Shown here piece after piece: positions 1 to 8,098 of a stretch of 16,511 nt of DNA. The position numbers were made by a program, and so were the translations under genes. Under the pieces are notes generated by a model. That model searched no databases, was not told where the DNA came from, and saw only the letters and a program-made list of their open reading frames with translations. The stretch comes from Lachnospiraceae bacterium (GTDB taxonomy: Bacteria; Bacillota; Clostridia; Lachnospirales; Lachnospiraceae), in contig JAGCRJ010000021.1 in assembly GCA_017964745.1 (NCBI GenBank), positions 1-16,511 on the forward strand, given 5' to 3'. Numbering within the stretch: the first letter of the stretch is position 1; every line of letters begins with the position of its first letter.

Positions 1-626
1 ATGCGAAATATTGGGATTCACTTAAGTTCTCCCTTTATTGCTTAACGCATCCCCTCGACGGATTCTGGGATCTCACCCATGAAAAAAGAGGAACTAACGC
101 GGCTGCGAATACGATTCTTATCGCTACCGTACTCGTAAGACTTCTCAATCTGAAATATACCAGTTTCGTCATCCAGACGGTCTACTGGGAGGATCTGAAT
201 GTCTGGTTGTATATTGCCAGTATCCTGTTCCCCCTTGCACTGTTTGTTATCGGCAACTGGGCAACCACGACACTGTTCGACGGAAAAGGAAAGCTTGGCC
301 AGGTTTATATCGGAACCTGCTATGCACTTACTCCTTACCCCCTCATGCAGGTCCCGCTGATGATCCTTTCCAACGGCCTTACCGTTAATGAGGCACAGTT
401 CTACACCGTACTCTCGGCAATCTCGCTTATATGGTGCGGACTTCTCCTTATCGCAGGCATGGGACAGATCCATGAGTTCGGCGGAGCCAAGAACATCCTG
501 TTCCTTGTTTTCTCGCTGTTTGCAATGCTCGTCATGGTATTCATACTTATGCTGTTCTTCAGTATGATCACCCAGGGCATCGGATATTTTTATTCACTTT
601 ACAGAGAATTCCTGTTCAGGGCATAG
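1..626 (+). CDS. YIP1 family membrane protein, 3' part
   Basis: This frame is open from the left edge of the window, so the gene is cut at its 5' end and 207 residues remain. The visible part opens with the motif HPLDGFWDLTHEKRG, which resembles the loop before the first membrane segment of Yip1-domain proteins found in Firmicutes. About five hydrophobic segments follow, separated by short polar loops; the last is rich in Phe, Met and Leu (FLVFSLFAMLVMVFILMLFF). It is an integral membrane protein of the Yip1 type. Its role in bacteria is not established. It lies 48 bp upstream of the DUF5696 gene and in the same direction, so it probably belongs to the same transcription unit as the sugar transporter. 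From general knowledge, such YIP1 genes recur beside DUF5696 and CUT1 permeases in Lachnospiraceae, which suggests an accessory role at the membrane. The family call rests on the motif and membrane pattern; the function is unknown. Confidence 0.75.
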   Translation, partial: AKYWDSLKFSLYCLTHPLDGFWDLTHEKRGTNAAANTILIATVLVRLLNLKYTSFVIQTVYWEDLNVWLYIASILFPLALFVIGNWATTTLFDGKGKLGQVYIGTCYALTPYPLMQVPLMILSNGLTVNEAQFYTVLSAISLIWCGLLLIAGMGQIHEFGGAKNILFLVFSLFAMLVMVFILMLFFSMITQGIGYFYSLYREFLFRA

Positions 627-674
627 TGCGCTGAATAATATCATCAGATAGAAAAAAGCTGTACCGGAGTATTT

Positions 675-3272
675 ATGAGAAAAAGAAGTGAAGAACAAAA
701 GAGAGAATTCAGGAATGGGGTCATCAAGAACCTTAAGGCCCTGATCGTTCCCGGAATATTTGCTCTCATCATAGCTGGACTTATCTTTTTTGTAGTTACT
801 TACCAGAATGCGGAAGTAGAAGAGCAGATCATTCCCGTTCATGCATATGCCGGAGACGGAAAAGAGATAGTACTCGAGAACAGTGAGCTCAAGCTTACAT
901 TCGATCCGAATACTACTTATTTCAATGTGCTCGTAAAGTCTTCAGGCAAGGTATGGTACTCGGTTCCCGAGGATGCTGAAGAAGACGGGATCGCAATGAG
1001 CTCGGAGAAGGGACGTATCAGATCCACTCTTAACGTTACCTACGCTAACGAGATCGGTTCCGAAGTTGCATACAACAACTATGATTACAGTATAAAGAAC
1101 CAGACCTACGAAGTGGATACCGACGGAGAATCCATAACCGTCCATTATTCGATCGGTAAGGTGCAGAAGGAATATGTCATTCCTCCCGTATGTACCGTTG
1201 AGCGTATGGAAGGATATATGGCTGAACTCAGCTCCGGCGATCTCAATATCATCAAGCAGTACTACAAGAAATACGATATCAACGATCTCGGCAAGAAGGA
1301 TGACAAGGAAGCTCTCCTTGCAACATATCCGGATCTTGCCAATGAGCCTCTCTATATTCTTCGTGACACAGCTACCGATTCAGTTAAGGCTAAGCTTCAG
1401 ACCATCTTTGAAGAATCTGCCGGATATACATATGAAGAGTTCCTTGAAGACAAGGAACTTATGAATACCGAAGATCAGGGCAGCAATGCCGTATACAATG
1501 TAGACATCACCTACAGACTCGACGGCGGTGATCTTATCGTGGAAATGCCTTATTCCGCTATGGAATATCCCAAGGATCGTCCCATCCTTGCTGTTGATGT
1601 CCTTCCCTTCTTCGGAGCGGGCGGACTTGATGACGAAGGTTTCCTTCTTGTTCCCGAGGGAAGCGGCGGACTCATTCATTTCAATAACGGCAAGACCGCA
1701 CAGAGCGTTTACTATGCCAATGTTTACGGCTGGGATATGTGCCATGCGAGAGATGCTCTCGTCCACAGCACCAGTACCGTATTCTCCACATTCGGAATCT
1801 CAAACGGAAAGGATTCCTTCATCTGCAGCGTTGAAGGCGGATCCGCATATGCGGCTATCGAAGCCGATATTTCCGGAAGATCCAACAGTTACAATAACGT
1901 TAATGCCGAGTACGGCGTAATCGAAAGAGAAGAGTTTGATGTAGGTTCCATTTCGAACTCACGTATCTTCGCTTTCCAGGAAAGCCTTCCCGATGAGGTT
2001 ATGTCCCAGAGATATACCTTCGTCGACTCCGGAAGCTATATCGATATGGCTAAGACATATCAGCAGTATCTTGTCAATAATGCCGAAGGCTATCTCGTAA
2101 TGAATAACGATACCGCAGCTCCCTGTGTTGTCGAAGTTCTCGGAGCGGTAGACAAGGTCAAGCAGATCTTCGGTATGCCCGTATCGCGACCTCTTGCACT
2201 CACTACCTATAAGGAGGCTGAGGGAGTTATCACCCAGCTTGATCAGGACGGTATTGAGAATATGGTGGTCAAGCTCACCGGCTGGTGTAACGGCGGCGTT
2301 GAGCAGCAGTACATCAAGGATGTTGATACCATTATGTCACTCGGATCCGGAAGGGATCTCAAGAACCTTTGCAATACCGTTGTATCCCAGGGCAATCAGA
2401 TATATCTTGACGGTATCGTTGAGTATGCATATAACTCCAATATCTTCGACGGATTCTTTACTTACAGGGATTCCGCAAGATTTATAAGCAGAGAGCTCTG
2501 CAAGCTCTATCCCTTCAGCCAGATCACCTACGGCGACAGAGACGATCTTGATGAGCACTACCTGCTCCACGAGCAGCTCATCCCCAAGATGATGAGAAGC
2601 TTTGTTAAGACCTGCGATTCTTACGGAGCTACGGGTGCTTCGTTCCAGGATGTCGGAACCGATCTTGCCAGCGATTTCTACCGTAAGGATCCCCGCTCCA
2701 GACAGGAAGCACTGATCGATCAGGTAGCTGTTCTCAAGGAGATCAAGGATAACGGCGGATTCGTGATGATCAATTCCGGTAACTCCTATGCGGCTGTTTA
2801 CAGTGATATGATCACCCATATGGATCTTAAGGGAAGCGAATATACCATAATCGATGAGTTTATTCCTTTCTATGAACTCGCTCTTCACGGATATGTCAAT
2901 TACACCGGCATGCCGGTAAATATCTGCGGAAGTGAGACCGATGAGATCCTCGCATCTGCCGAATACGGCGCAGGACTTTGCTACAGCATTATGGATGAAG
3001 ATCCCAAGACTCTTCAGAAGACTCTTTATCCCCAGTATTACGGAAGCAGCTATGCATCTGTTCACGACAGGCTGGTAGAGACTTACACGAGATATAACAA
3101 TGAGCTCGGACATACCTTCAATCAGGAGATGACCGGCCATGAAAATATCAATGACTACGTATCGGTAACCGAATATGCTGACGGAACCAGAGTATATGTC
3201 AACTACGGATATACCGATTATGCGGGAGACGGAATAAACGTTCCGGCAAGAGATTATAAGGTTGTAAAATAA
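675..3272 (+). CDS. DUF5696 protein, membrane-anchored, glycosidase-like
   Basis: The protein has 865 residues and starts at an ATG 5 nt after a GGAG site at 666-669. Residues 1-21 are basic and 22-43 form one membrane segment, so the bulk should face outside as a type II membrane protein. Residues about 60-480 are beta-rich and resemble the mutarotase-like sandwich that precedes the barrel in several glycosidase families (for example FNVLVKSSGKVWYS). Residues about 500-770 alternate strands and helices like a TIM barrel and carry acidic candidates: D579 in YLDG, D659 and D663 in FQDVGTD, and D727/E728 in IIDEF. The end (about 828-862, RVYVNYGYTDY then VPARDYKV) looks like the terminal beta-sandwich of retaining glycosidases. 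I recognise the family as DUF5696; no activity is known to me. Its place between YIP1 and two sugar permeases suggests it trims or captures the imported glycan. Glycosidase activity is inference. Confidence 0.8.
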   Translation: MRKRSEEQKREFRNGVIKNLKALIVPGIFALIIAGLIFFVVTYQNAEVEEQIIPVHAYAGDGKEIVLENSELKLTFDPNTTYFNVLVKSSGKVWYSVPEDAEEDGIAMSSEKGRIRSTLNVTYANEIGSEVAYNNYDYSIKNQTYEVDTDGESITVHYSIGKVQKEYVIPPVCTVERMEGYMAELSSGDLNIIKQYYKKYDINDLGKKDDKEALLATYPDLANEPLYILRDTATDSVKAKLQTIFEESAGYTYEEFLEDKELMNTEDQGSNAVYNVDITYRLDGGDLIVEMPYSAMEYPKDRPILAVDVLPFFGAGGLDDEGFLLVPEGSGGLIHFNNGKTAQSVYYANVYGWDMCHARDALVHSTSTVFSTFGISNGKDSFICSVEGGSAYAAIEADISGRSNSYNNVNAEYGVIEREEFDVGSISNSRIFAFQESLPDEVMSQRYTFVDSGSYIDMAKTYQQYLVNNAEGYLVMNNDTAAPCVVEVLGAVDKVKQIFGMPVSRPLALTTYKEAEGVITQLDQDGIENMVVKLTGWCNGGVEQQYIKDVDTIMSLGSGRDLKNLCNTVVSQGNQIYLDGIVEYAYNSNIFDGFFTYRDSARFISRELCKLYPFSQITYGDRDDLDEHYLLHEQLIPKMMRSFVKTCDSYGATGASFQDVGTDLASDFYRKDPRSRQEALIDQVAVLKEIKDNGGFVMINSGNSYAAVYSDMITHMDLKGSEYTIIDEFIPFYELALHGYVNYTGMPVNICGSETDEILASAEYGAGLCYSIMDEDPKTLQKTLYPQYYGSSYASVHDRLVETYTRYNNELGHTFNQEMTGHENINDYVSVTEYADGTRVYVNYGYTDYAGDGINVPARDYKVVK

Positions 3273-3293
3273 GGGCGATACGGAGACCCGGAT

Positions 3294-4205
3294 ATGAAGA
3301 AGAAATTAAACGGAAAAGTTAGCGGACTTGAAAAGAGAAGGGCAGTAACAGGCTATCTGTTCATATCACCCTTTATAATCGGCTTTTTACTCTTTATGGT
3401 AAAGCCTATGGTCCAGTCGTTCTACATGAGCTTCTGCGATGTGCAGGTAGGTGCCGGTTCCTTTGAAATGGTCAGGAACGGAATTTCGAATTACAAGTAT
3501 GCATTCAGAGTCGATCCCGATTATTCGAGACTTCTGCTTGAAGGTTTCGGAAGGATGATTGTTTACTCGCTTGCCATCATGGTATTCGCCTTTTTCGTTT
3601 CGCTGATACTCAATCAGGAATTCCACGGAAGAGCATTTGTAAGAGCGATATTCTTCCTTCCCGTAATCCTGTCGAGCGGTGTTATTCTCGGACTTGAAAC
3701 CGATAATTCGGTCATCGCCCAGATGCATGCGACTGTTGAAGAGTCCATGACCAACGTAAGCGTCACCGCCGTTCTTGAGGATATCCTGAGGACAGCCGGA
3801 ATAGGTACCAGGGCTTACGAAACGGTATTCGAACTCATTGATAACATCTATGATATAGCTCTTGCATCCGGAATTCAGATCATCGTTTTCCTTTCCGGAC
3901 TCCAGACAATACCCAAGAGCATGTATGAAGCAGCTTCCATCGAAGGATGTACCGCATGGGAGAGCCTTTGGAAGGTTACATTCCCCATGGTCAGCTCCAT
4001 CTTCCTTGTAAACTGGGTCTACACCATAGTTGATTTCTGTATGAGAACCGACAACGAAGTTATGACTAAGATCACCGATACGATGGTCGATCAGCTCAAC
4101 TACGGTCTGTCGTCTGCAATGGCATGGTGCTATTTCGTTCTGACTATTTTGTTCCTAGCCATCAGCTCGTTCTTAATTTCCAGGAGGGTTTATTATTATG
4201 AGTAA
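3294..4205 (+). CDS. Sugar ABC transporter permease, MalF/UgpA type
   Basis: This 303-residue protein is a CUT1-family (binding-protein-dependent) inner-membrane permease. About six membrane segments are visible, starting at residues 20-40 (YLFISPFIIGFLLFMV) and ending at about 279-295. The coupling EAA loop that docks the ATPase lies at residues 211-231: YEAASIEGCTAWESLWKVTF followed by P231. The length matches the family. The start has a GGAG site at 3282-3285, 8 nt before the ATG, and follows the DUF5696 stop by 21 nt. The last 8 nt overlap the start of the second permease gene, so the two are probably translationally coupled and form the heterodimeric membrane pore. The EAA motif is clear, so the role as an ABC permease is firm. 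The transported sugar cannot be read from the sequence. No ATPase gene is present in the window. Confidence 0.93.
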   Translation: MKKKLNGKVSGLEKRRAVTGYLFISPFIIGFLLFMVKPMVQSFYMSFCDVQVGAGSFEMVRNGISNYKYAFRVDPDYSRLLLEGFGRMIVYSLAIMVFAFFVSLILNQEFHGRAFVRAIFFLPVILSSGVILGLETDNSVIAQMHATVEESMTNVSVTAVLEDILRTAGIGTRAYETVFELIDNIYDIALASGIQIIVFLSGLQTIPKSMYEAASIEGCTAWESLWKVTFPMVSSIFLVNWVYTIVDFCMRTDNEVMTKITDTMVDQLNYGLSSAMAWCYFVLTILFLAISSFLISRRVYYYE

Positions 4206-5214
4206 TACTGCGGTGATGAGTGCTCCTGCAAGTACGGGCAAGACAAAATCCAAAGACAGACCCAAGATGTCTGCACTCAGAAAGAAAAAGATAGCAACGA
4301 ATGCGTTTATCAGCTTTGTCAGTTTCATTCTTCTGTTCGGACTCTGCTTTATGATTATCCAGCCCATTCTTAACAAGATTTCCGTAAGCTTCATGACTGA
4401 GGGTGATCTTTACGATCCCGTTGTCATCAATATTCCGGCTCACTTTACGACCGCGAATTACCAGCTTTCGGCTAAGCTTATGAATTACAAGCTGGCATTC
4501 AAGAATTCGATGATCACTTCACTCACCATCGGATTACTCCAGGTTGCGGTTTGTACTCTTGTAGGATACGGATTTGCAAGATATGAATTTCCTTTTAAGA
4601 AGTTCTGGTTCGGATGTGTTCTTCTTATGATCATCATCCCTCCCCAGATCATGTCTACATCCCTGTATCTTCACTTCAAGTTTTTCGATTTTCTCGGAAT
4701 TGCAAAGCTTGTAACCGGAAATACGATCAACCTCAGAGGTTCGGTCCTTCCGTATTATCTGCTGAGCGCAGGCTGTATGGGACTTAAGAACGGACTGTAT
4801 ATCTACCTTATAAGACAGTTCTTCAGAAACATCCCCAAGGAACTCGAAGAGGCAGCTTACGTTGACGGAGCGGGAACACTTAAGACCTTCGTCATCATCA
4901 TGCTTCCCGATGCAAAGCCCATTCTTGTATCCTGCTTCCTGTTCTCATTCGTTTGGCAGTGGACTGACGGTTTCTATTCAAGGATGTTCCTTGGAAACCT
5001 TAAGCTTGTAAGTACTTCGCTTTCATCCATAGCAGATGACCTTTCTACTTACATTGCGAGCCAGACCGGTGTACAGACTACCGTATCGGTTGCATATTCG
5101 AACTGTATTCTTTCGACCGGTACGCTGATGATCATTCTGCCTCTTATCTTCTTGTATCTGTTCGCTCAGAAGGGATTTGTAGAGAGCCTTTCATCAACAG
5201 GTATCAAGATGTAA
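4198..5214 (+). CDS. Sugar ABC transporter permease, MalG type
   Basis: This 338-residue protein is the second CUT1 permease of the importer, the MalG/AraQ type. A long basic N-terminus (residues 1-33) precedes the first membrane segment at about 35-58. Further membrane segments follow at about 107-125, 137-160, 183-203, 240-256 and 305-323. The EAA loop is intact at residues 217-237 (EEAAYVDGAGTLKTFVIIM, then LP), preceded by the typical FFRNIPKEL. The start codon lies inside the end of the upstream permease gene with an 8-nt overlap, and a strong AGGAGGG site at 4182-4188 sits 9 nt ahead, within the upstream coding sequence. That arrangement favours equal expression of both permeases. The family assignment is firm; the substrate is unknown. 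Confidence 0.93.
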   Translation: MSNTAVMSAPASTGKTKSKDRPKMSALRKKKIATNAFISFVSFILLFGLCFMIIQPILNKISVSFMTEGDLYDPVVINIPAHFTTANYQLSAKLMNYKLAFKNSMITSLTIGLLQVAVCTLVGYGFARYEFPFKKFWFGCVLLMIIIPPQIMSTSLYLHFKFFDFLGIAKLVTGNTINLRGSVLPYYLLSAGCMGLKNGLYIYLIRQFFRNIPKELEEAAYVDGAGTLKTFVIIMLPDAKPILVSCFLFSFVWQWTDGFYSRMFLGNLKLVSTSLSSIADDLSTYIASQTGVQTTVSVAYSNCILSTGTLMIILPLIFLYLFAQKGFVESLSSTGIKM

Positions 5215-5218
5215 AAAT

Positions 5219-5248
5219 TGGACAATTCCCAGAGGATTATGATATAAT
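5219..5248 (+). promoter_or_regulatory. Promoter for the solute-binding protein gene
   Basis: TGGACA at 5219-5224 (one mismatch to TTGACA) is followed after 18 bp by a perfect TATAAT at 5243-5248. It starts only 5 bp after the permease stop codon. It would give the binding protein its own transcript beginning near 5255 with a leader of about 80 nt, which fits the usual need for more binding protein than permease. It is read from consensus only. Confidence 0.65.
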
Positions 5249-5272
5249 TCTTTGTGGGTTTTATCAGCCCGA

Positions 5273-5324
5273 AATATAATCCGCAATAAAGCGGATAATA
5301 TTATAAAGGATGACCGTTTGGTCA
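5273..5324 (+). promoter_or_regulatory. Two stem-loops in the binding-protein leader
   Basis: The first hairpin pairs 5273-5284 with 5291-5302: a 6-bp ATCCGC/GCGGAT core, one mismatch, five more A-T pairs and a 6-nt AATAAA loop. The second is the perfect TGACC-GTTT-GGTCA at 5311-5324, ending 2 nt before the AGGAGG ribosome site. Neither is followed by a T-run, so neither is a terminator. They may stabilise the mRNA 5' end and enhance expression of the binding protein, or the palindromes may be operators. The pairing is seen in the sequence; the role is inference. Confidence 0.5.
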
Positions 5325-5335
5325 AAAGGAGGATT

Positions 5336-6865
5336 ATGAAGAGAAAGTTTTTGAACCAGATCGTTGCTGTAGGTGCTACAGCAGCTATGGTTGCGGGACT
5401 TGCAGGATGCGGTGGCACCAATACCGGCGATGTAGCTCCCCAGCCTGAAGTCGATCCCCAGCCTACTACAGTTGATCCTGTAGAGCCCGAAGATGAGGGA
5501 AGCAAGTATCAGGTTATTACCGATGCTGACGGCAACCCCATCGACCTTGGTGGAATCGAAGTCGACATCGTTAACTGGTGGGCAGCTGACACCCCTGCTG
5601 ATCCCGTAAATGATTACGAGGAAGCTATGTGGGATTACCGTGAGTGGTGCCAGGAGACCTACAACTTCACCGTTAAGGAGACCAAGAATTTCTCAGGCAA
5701 TGAGCTTACCTGGTCCGATTGTATCCAGCAGTTCTCTGATTATGTAACTTCCGGCGGCGATGACGGATACTATGTATTCACCGGCCGTATGTGCGCAGCA
5801 GCTACCACCGCTGTACAGTCCGGACTTATGTATGACCTTTCTACCCTTGATTGCCTTGATTTCAAGAATGAGTCAGTATTCACCAGAAACGGTGTTGACG
5901 AGTTCTTCGCAAAGGGAAGCAGCGTTTACACCATGTATGCTACCAGCAATGGATTCCCTGAGGCACGTGAAGGAATCTTCTTCAACAAGAGAGTACTTGA
6001 GGACGCAGGTATCGATCCCGAGAGCCTCTATGATATGCAGGCTAACGGAACCTGGACCTGGGACGCTTGGAAGGATCTTTGCGAGAAGGTTCAGAGAGAT
6101 ACCAATAACGACGGTACTCCCGATGTTTACGGATTCACCGGAAACTATGATGACGGCGTAGAAGAGTTCGTTCTCTCAAACGGCGGATCATTCATCAAGA
6201 ACGAAGCTACAGGCTACAGAGTAGCATTTGATGATGCTGAGGTTGCTGAAGCTCTCAACTTCTTCCAGGAGATGGTTTCCACTTATGACGCTCACAACTA
6301 CTATCCCGCTGATGCTGCTTGGGACTTCTACAAGACTGATTGGCTTACCGGAAATACCGCTTTCTACATCGGACAGGTTTGGGAAGCTGACAACGTAAGA
6401 GGAATCGGCGAAGATGGCAGATCAATGGAAGATGAAGTTGGTTTCGTATCCTTCCCTGAAGGACCTTCCGCTAAGGGCAAGTTCGGATCATATGCTCAGG
6501 AGAACCTTTACTACATCCCCGGATGCTATGATGCTGACAAGGCTTGGAAGTGCGCATTCGCATACCTTTGCTTCTATCAGGATACTCCCGGATACGAAGA
6601 TTTCATCGATGGACTCGATGGTATCAAGGCTTCTTACTATGCTAAGTTTGATGACTTCAGAGCAGTTGACGAGTCAGTTGTAAGAATCATCAGAACCGGC
6701 ACTTATGAGCCCGCTGAGTCAGTTGCACAGGTTGACATCGGACCCGACTTCAGACATCATGTAGGTGTTGACGTTGCTAACGGAACCATCCTTGATATGT
6801 CTGCTGCAATCGAGACCGCAGCTACCATGTGGAACGCTTACGTTGCTGACGCAAACGCTAAATAA
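5336..6865 (+). CDS. Sugar ABC transporter solute-binding lipoprotein
   Basis: This 509-residue protein is the extracellular substrate receptor of the importer encoded just upstream. The N-terminus is a lipoprotein signal: K2-R3-K4, a hydrophobic stretch, and lipobox L22-A23-G24-C25, so C25 should be lipid-modified and hold the protein at the membrane. A Pro/Asp/Glu-rich linker (about 30-55) follows. The mature part has features of family 1 sugar-binding proteins: IVNWWAA near residue 80, FFNKRVLEDAGI near 215, and TWDAWKDLCEK near 240. Residues 255-266 (DTNNDGTPDVYG) form an EF-hand-like calcium loop, common in these receptors in Gram-positive bacteria. I chose the ATG at 5336, not an upstream in-frame TTG, because it gives a clean signal peptide and directly follows AGGAGG at 5327-5332. 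The 3-nt gap between that site and the ATG is unusually short. A strong terminator follows. Confidence 0.93.
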   Translation: MKRKFLNQIVAVGATAAMVAGLAGCGGTNTGDVAPQPEVDPQPTTVDPVEPEDEGSKYQVITDADGNPIDLGGIEVDIVNWWAADTPADPVNDYEEAMWDYREWCQETYNFTVKETKNFSGNELTWSDCIQQFSDYVTSGGDDGYYVFTGRMCAAATTAVQSGLMYDLSTLDCLDFKNESVFTRNGVDEFFAKGSSVYTMYATSNGFPEAREGIFFNKRVLEDAGIDPESLYDMQANGTWTWDAWKDLCEKVQRDTNNDGTPDVYGFTGNYDDGVEEFVLSNGGSFIKNEATGYRVAFDDAEVAEALNFFQEMVSTYDAHNYYPADAAWDFYKTDWLTGNTAFYIGQVWEADNVRGIGEDGRSMEDEVGFVSFPEGPSAKGKFGSYAQENLYYIPGCYDADKAWKCAFAYLCFYQDTPGYEDFIDGLDGIKASYYAKFDDFRAVDESVVRIIRTGTYEPAESVAQVDIGPDFRHHVGVDVANGTILDMSAAIETAATMWNAYVADANAK

Positions 6866-6891
6866 TTAAGTTTCTTACTTGAAACATCCGG

Positions 6892-6923
6892 CAGGGCGAT
6901 GCTTTACGCATCGCCCTGTTTTT
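6892..6923 (+). terminator. Rho-independent terminator after the ABC locus
   Basis: CAGGGCGATGC at 6892-6902 pairs perfectly with GCATCGCCCTG at 6908-6918 across a 5-nt loop (TTTAC), and TTTTT follows at 6919-6923. An 11-bp GC-rich stem with a T-run is a textbook intrinsic terminator. It closes the sugar-transport unit. Confidence 0.93.
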
Positions 6924-6931
6924 GCACTTAT

Positions 6932-7011
6932 ATACAACACATGCAGTGTACGTCGCTTAGTTGTATGCACTGTTACCGGATCTTTATGTTGCTCTATTTT
7001 GGAGCATTTTT
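6932..7011. repeat. Inverted repeats in the intergenic region before the U32-like operon
   Basis: Between the terminator and the next promoter, ATACAAC (6932-6938) is mirrored by GTTGTAT (6960-6966), and CAGTG (6944-6948) by CACTG (6968-6972), so the arms interlock. A weak hairpin GCTCT-ATTTT-GGAGC (6991-7005) followed by ATTTTT could be a minor second terminator. These may be regulator-binding sites or chance. No gene was seen in 6866-7119. Confidence 0.3.
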
Positions 7012-7029
7012 GCAGATAACTGACGGGAT

Positions 7030-7058
7030 TTGTACTTAACAAAACGTTATAATATAAT
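7030..7058 (+). promoter_or_regulatory. Promoter of the U32-like/xylanase operon
   Basis: TTGTAC at 7030-7035 is followed after 17 bp by TATAAT at 7053-7058. A second TATAAT overlaps it at 7048-7053, giving the tandem TATAATATAAT. Transcription would begin near 7065, leaving a leader of about 55 nt before the ATG at 7120. Confidence 0.7.
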
Positions 7059-7119
7059 TATTCCGATACGGTTTGTGTATCATAAACCTATAAGGAATAA
7101 TATTTTACGGGGGCTTTTT

Positions 7120-8094
7120 ATGGGCGAAGCAAAATTTCATCTTCCCGGACTGAGGAAGAATTTTCCTCTGAATATGATGGTCATCAATCTGCTTGAATCC
7201 GATCCCGAATGGTTTAGGGATGGGGTCAGGATAGAAAGCGTTTACGGAGAATTTCCCATGTCCCTCTGGAACGGCGGAAGAGGTTCGAATGACGATCAGT
7301 GCAACGCTGAGTATGTGACCAATGTCATTAAGACTCTCAACTCGCATAATGTTTCCGTAAGACTTACATTCACCAATATGACTCTTACCGAATATGAGTG
7401 CGAGGATCCGTACTGCAATTTCTGTCTGGATGAGATAGCAAAGGATGAGAGGAATGCGGTTATAATCTTTTCCCCCATTCTCGAGAATTATATCCGCAGA
7501 AAGTATCCGAATATGAAAATGGTCTCCTCCACTTGTAAGAGACTGACGGATATAGACAGGGTCAATGAGGAACTTGAAAAGCCCTATTCTCTCGTTGTCC
7601 TTGATTATGATTTCAACAATAAATTCGATGCTCTCGCTAAAATCAACCATCACGACAGATGCGAGATACTCGTTAATGCCATCTGTACACCGAACTGTCC
7701 CAGAAGATCGGATCACTACAAGAATATCGCCGAGAACCAGCGTATCAAGCTCAAGAACCGTAATATGCCGCCCGAGCATCAGATTCCCCAGAAGCCCTGG
7801 AGCTGTGAGTATTACAAGGAGAGCAACTACTATAAGATCAAGGATTACCCCACCTTTGTTTCTCCTGAGGCAATCTTCGGAAAATACAGCGAAGAGCTCG
7901 GTTTCCATAACTTCAAGATAGAGGGAAGAACCGATAATTACTTTTCACTCGTTGAGACCTATTCGAACTTCCTGATCAAGCCCGAGTACCAGGGGCTTTT
8001 CAGGATCAAGATAATTGACGCGCTTGTCGGCAACAAACTTATAACATACATGAAACCCAAGCCACAGAGATTCGTACTGCCCGGTAAGGAGTGA
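7120..8094 (+). CDS. U32-family-like protein, first of a tandem pair
   Basis: This 324-residue protein has no signal peptide or membrane segment and should be cytoplasmic. The strand/helix alternation and several motifs match the U32 (UbiU/UbiV, TrhP, RlhA) barrel. VSVRLTFTN corresponds to the second strand, IFSPILENYIRRKYPNMKMVSST to the usual 'location then recent memory' pair of strands, RCEILVNAICTPNCPRR to the cysteine-bearing segment, and NFKIEGR to the conserved KIEGR. Cysteines spaced C-x7-C-x3-C, plus another 35 residues on (WSCEYY), suit a four-Cys [4Fe-4S] site. A shared YGxFPxxxWNGGR motif near residue 42 is not one I know from classical U32 proteins. I chose the ATG at 7120, with GGGGG 6 nt ahead, because it aligns with the start of the next gene's product. 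The substrate is unknown: U32 members modify RNA or quinone precursors, and older 'collagenase' labels are doubtful. Confidence 0.65.
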   Translation: MGEAKFHLPGLRKNFPLNMMVINLLESDPEWFRDGVRIESVYGEFPMSLWNGGRGSNDDQCNAEYVTNVIKTLNSHNVSVRLTFTNMTLTEYECEDPYCNFCLDEIAKDERNAVIIFSPILENYIRRKYPNMKMVSSTCKRLTDIDRVNEELEKPYSLVVLDYDFNNKFDALAKINHHDRCEILVNAICTPNCPRRSDHYKNIAENQRIKLKNRNMPPEHQIPQKPWSCEYYKESNYYKIKDYPTFVSPEAIFGKYSEELGFHNFKIEGRTDNYFSLVETYSNFLIKPEYQGLFRIKIIDALVGNKLITYMKPKPQRFVLPGKE

Positions 8095-8098
8095 TATC

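Noticed and set aside
1..45. ATG at the first base of the window as a gene start
   Set aside because: That frame meets a stop codon after 14 codons. The long open frame is the one starting at base 3, which encodes the YIP1 protein.
2337..3140. Long antisense open frame of 267 codons opposite the DUF5696 gene
   Set aside because: It lies wholly within a strongly supported gene, has no recognisable motif or ribosome site, and mirrors the codon structure of the real gene.
3681..3915. Apparent insertion in the first permease between its middle membrane segments
   Set aside because: The distance from the FLPV segment to the EAA loop is about the usual length for CUT1 permeases; only the composition is unusual.
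5252..5335. N-terminal extension of the solute-binding protein from a TTG
   Set aside because: It would bury the lipoprotein signal peptide behind 28 charged residues and would use the promoter and hairpin region as coding sequence.
7105..7908. Antisense open frame of 267 codons opposite the first U32-like gene
   Set aside because: The plus-strand gene has a promoter, ribosome site and a paralogue next door; the antisense product resembles nothing and lacks these signals.
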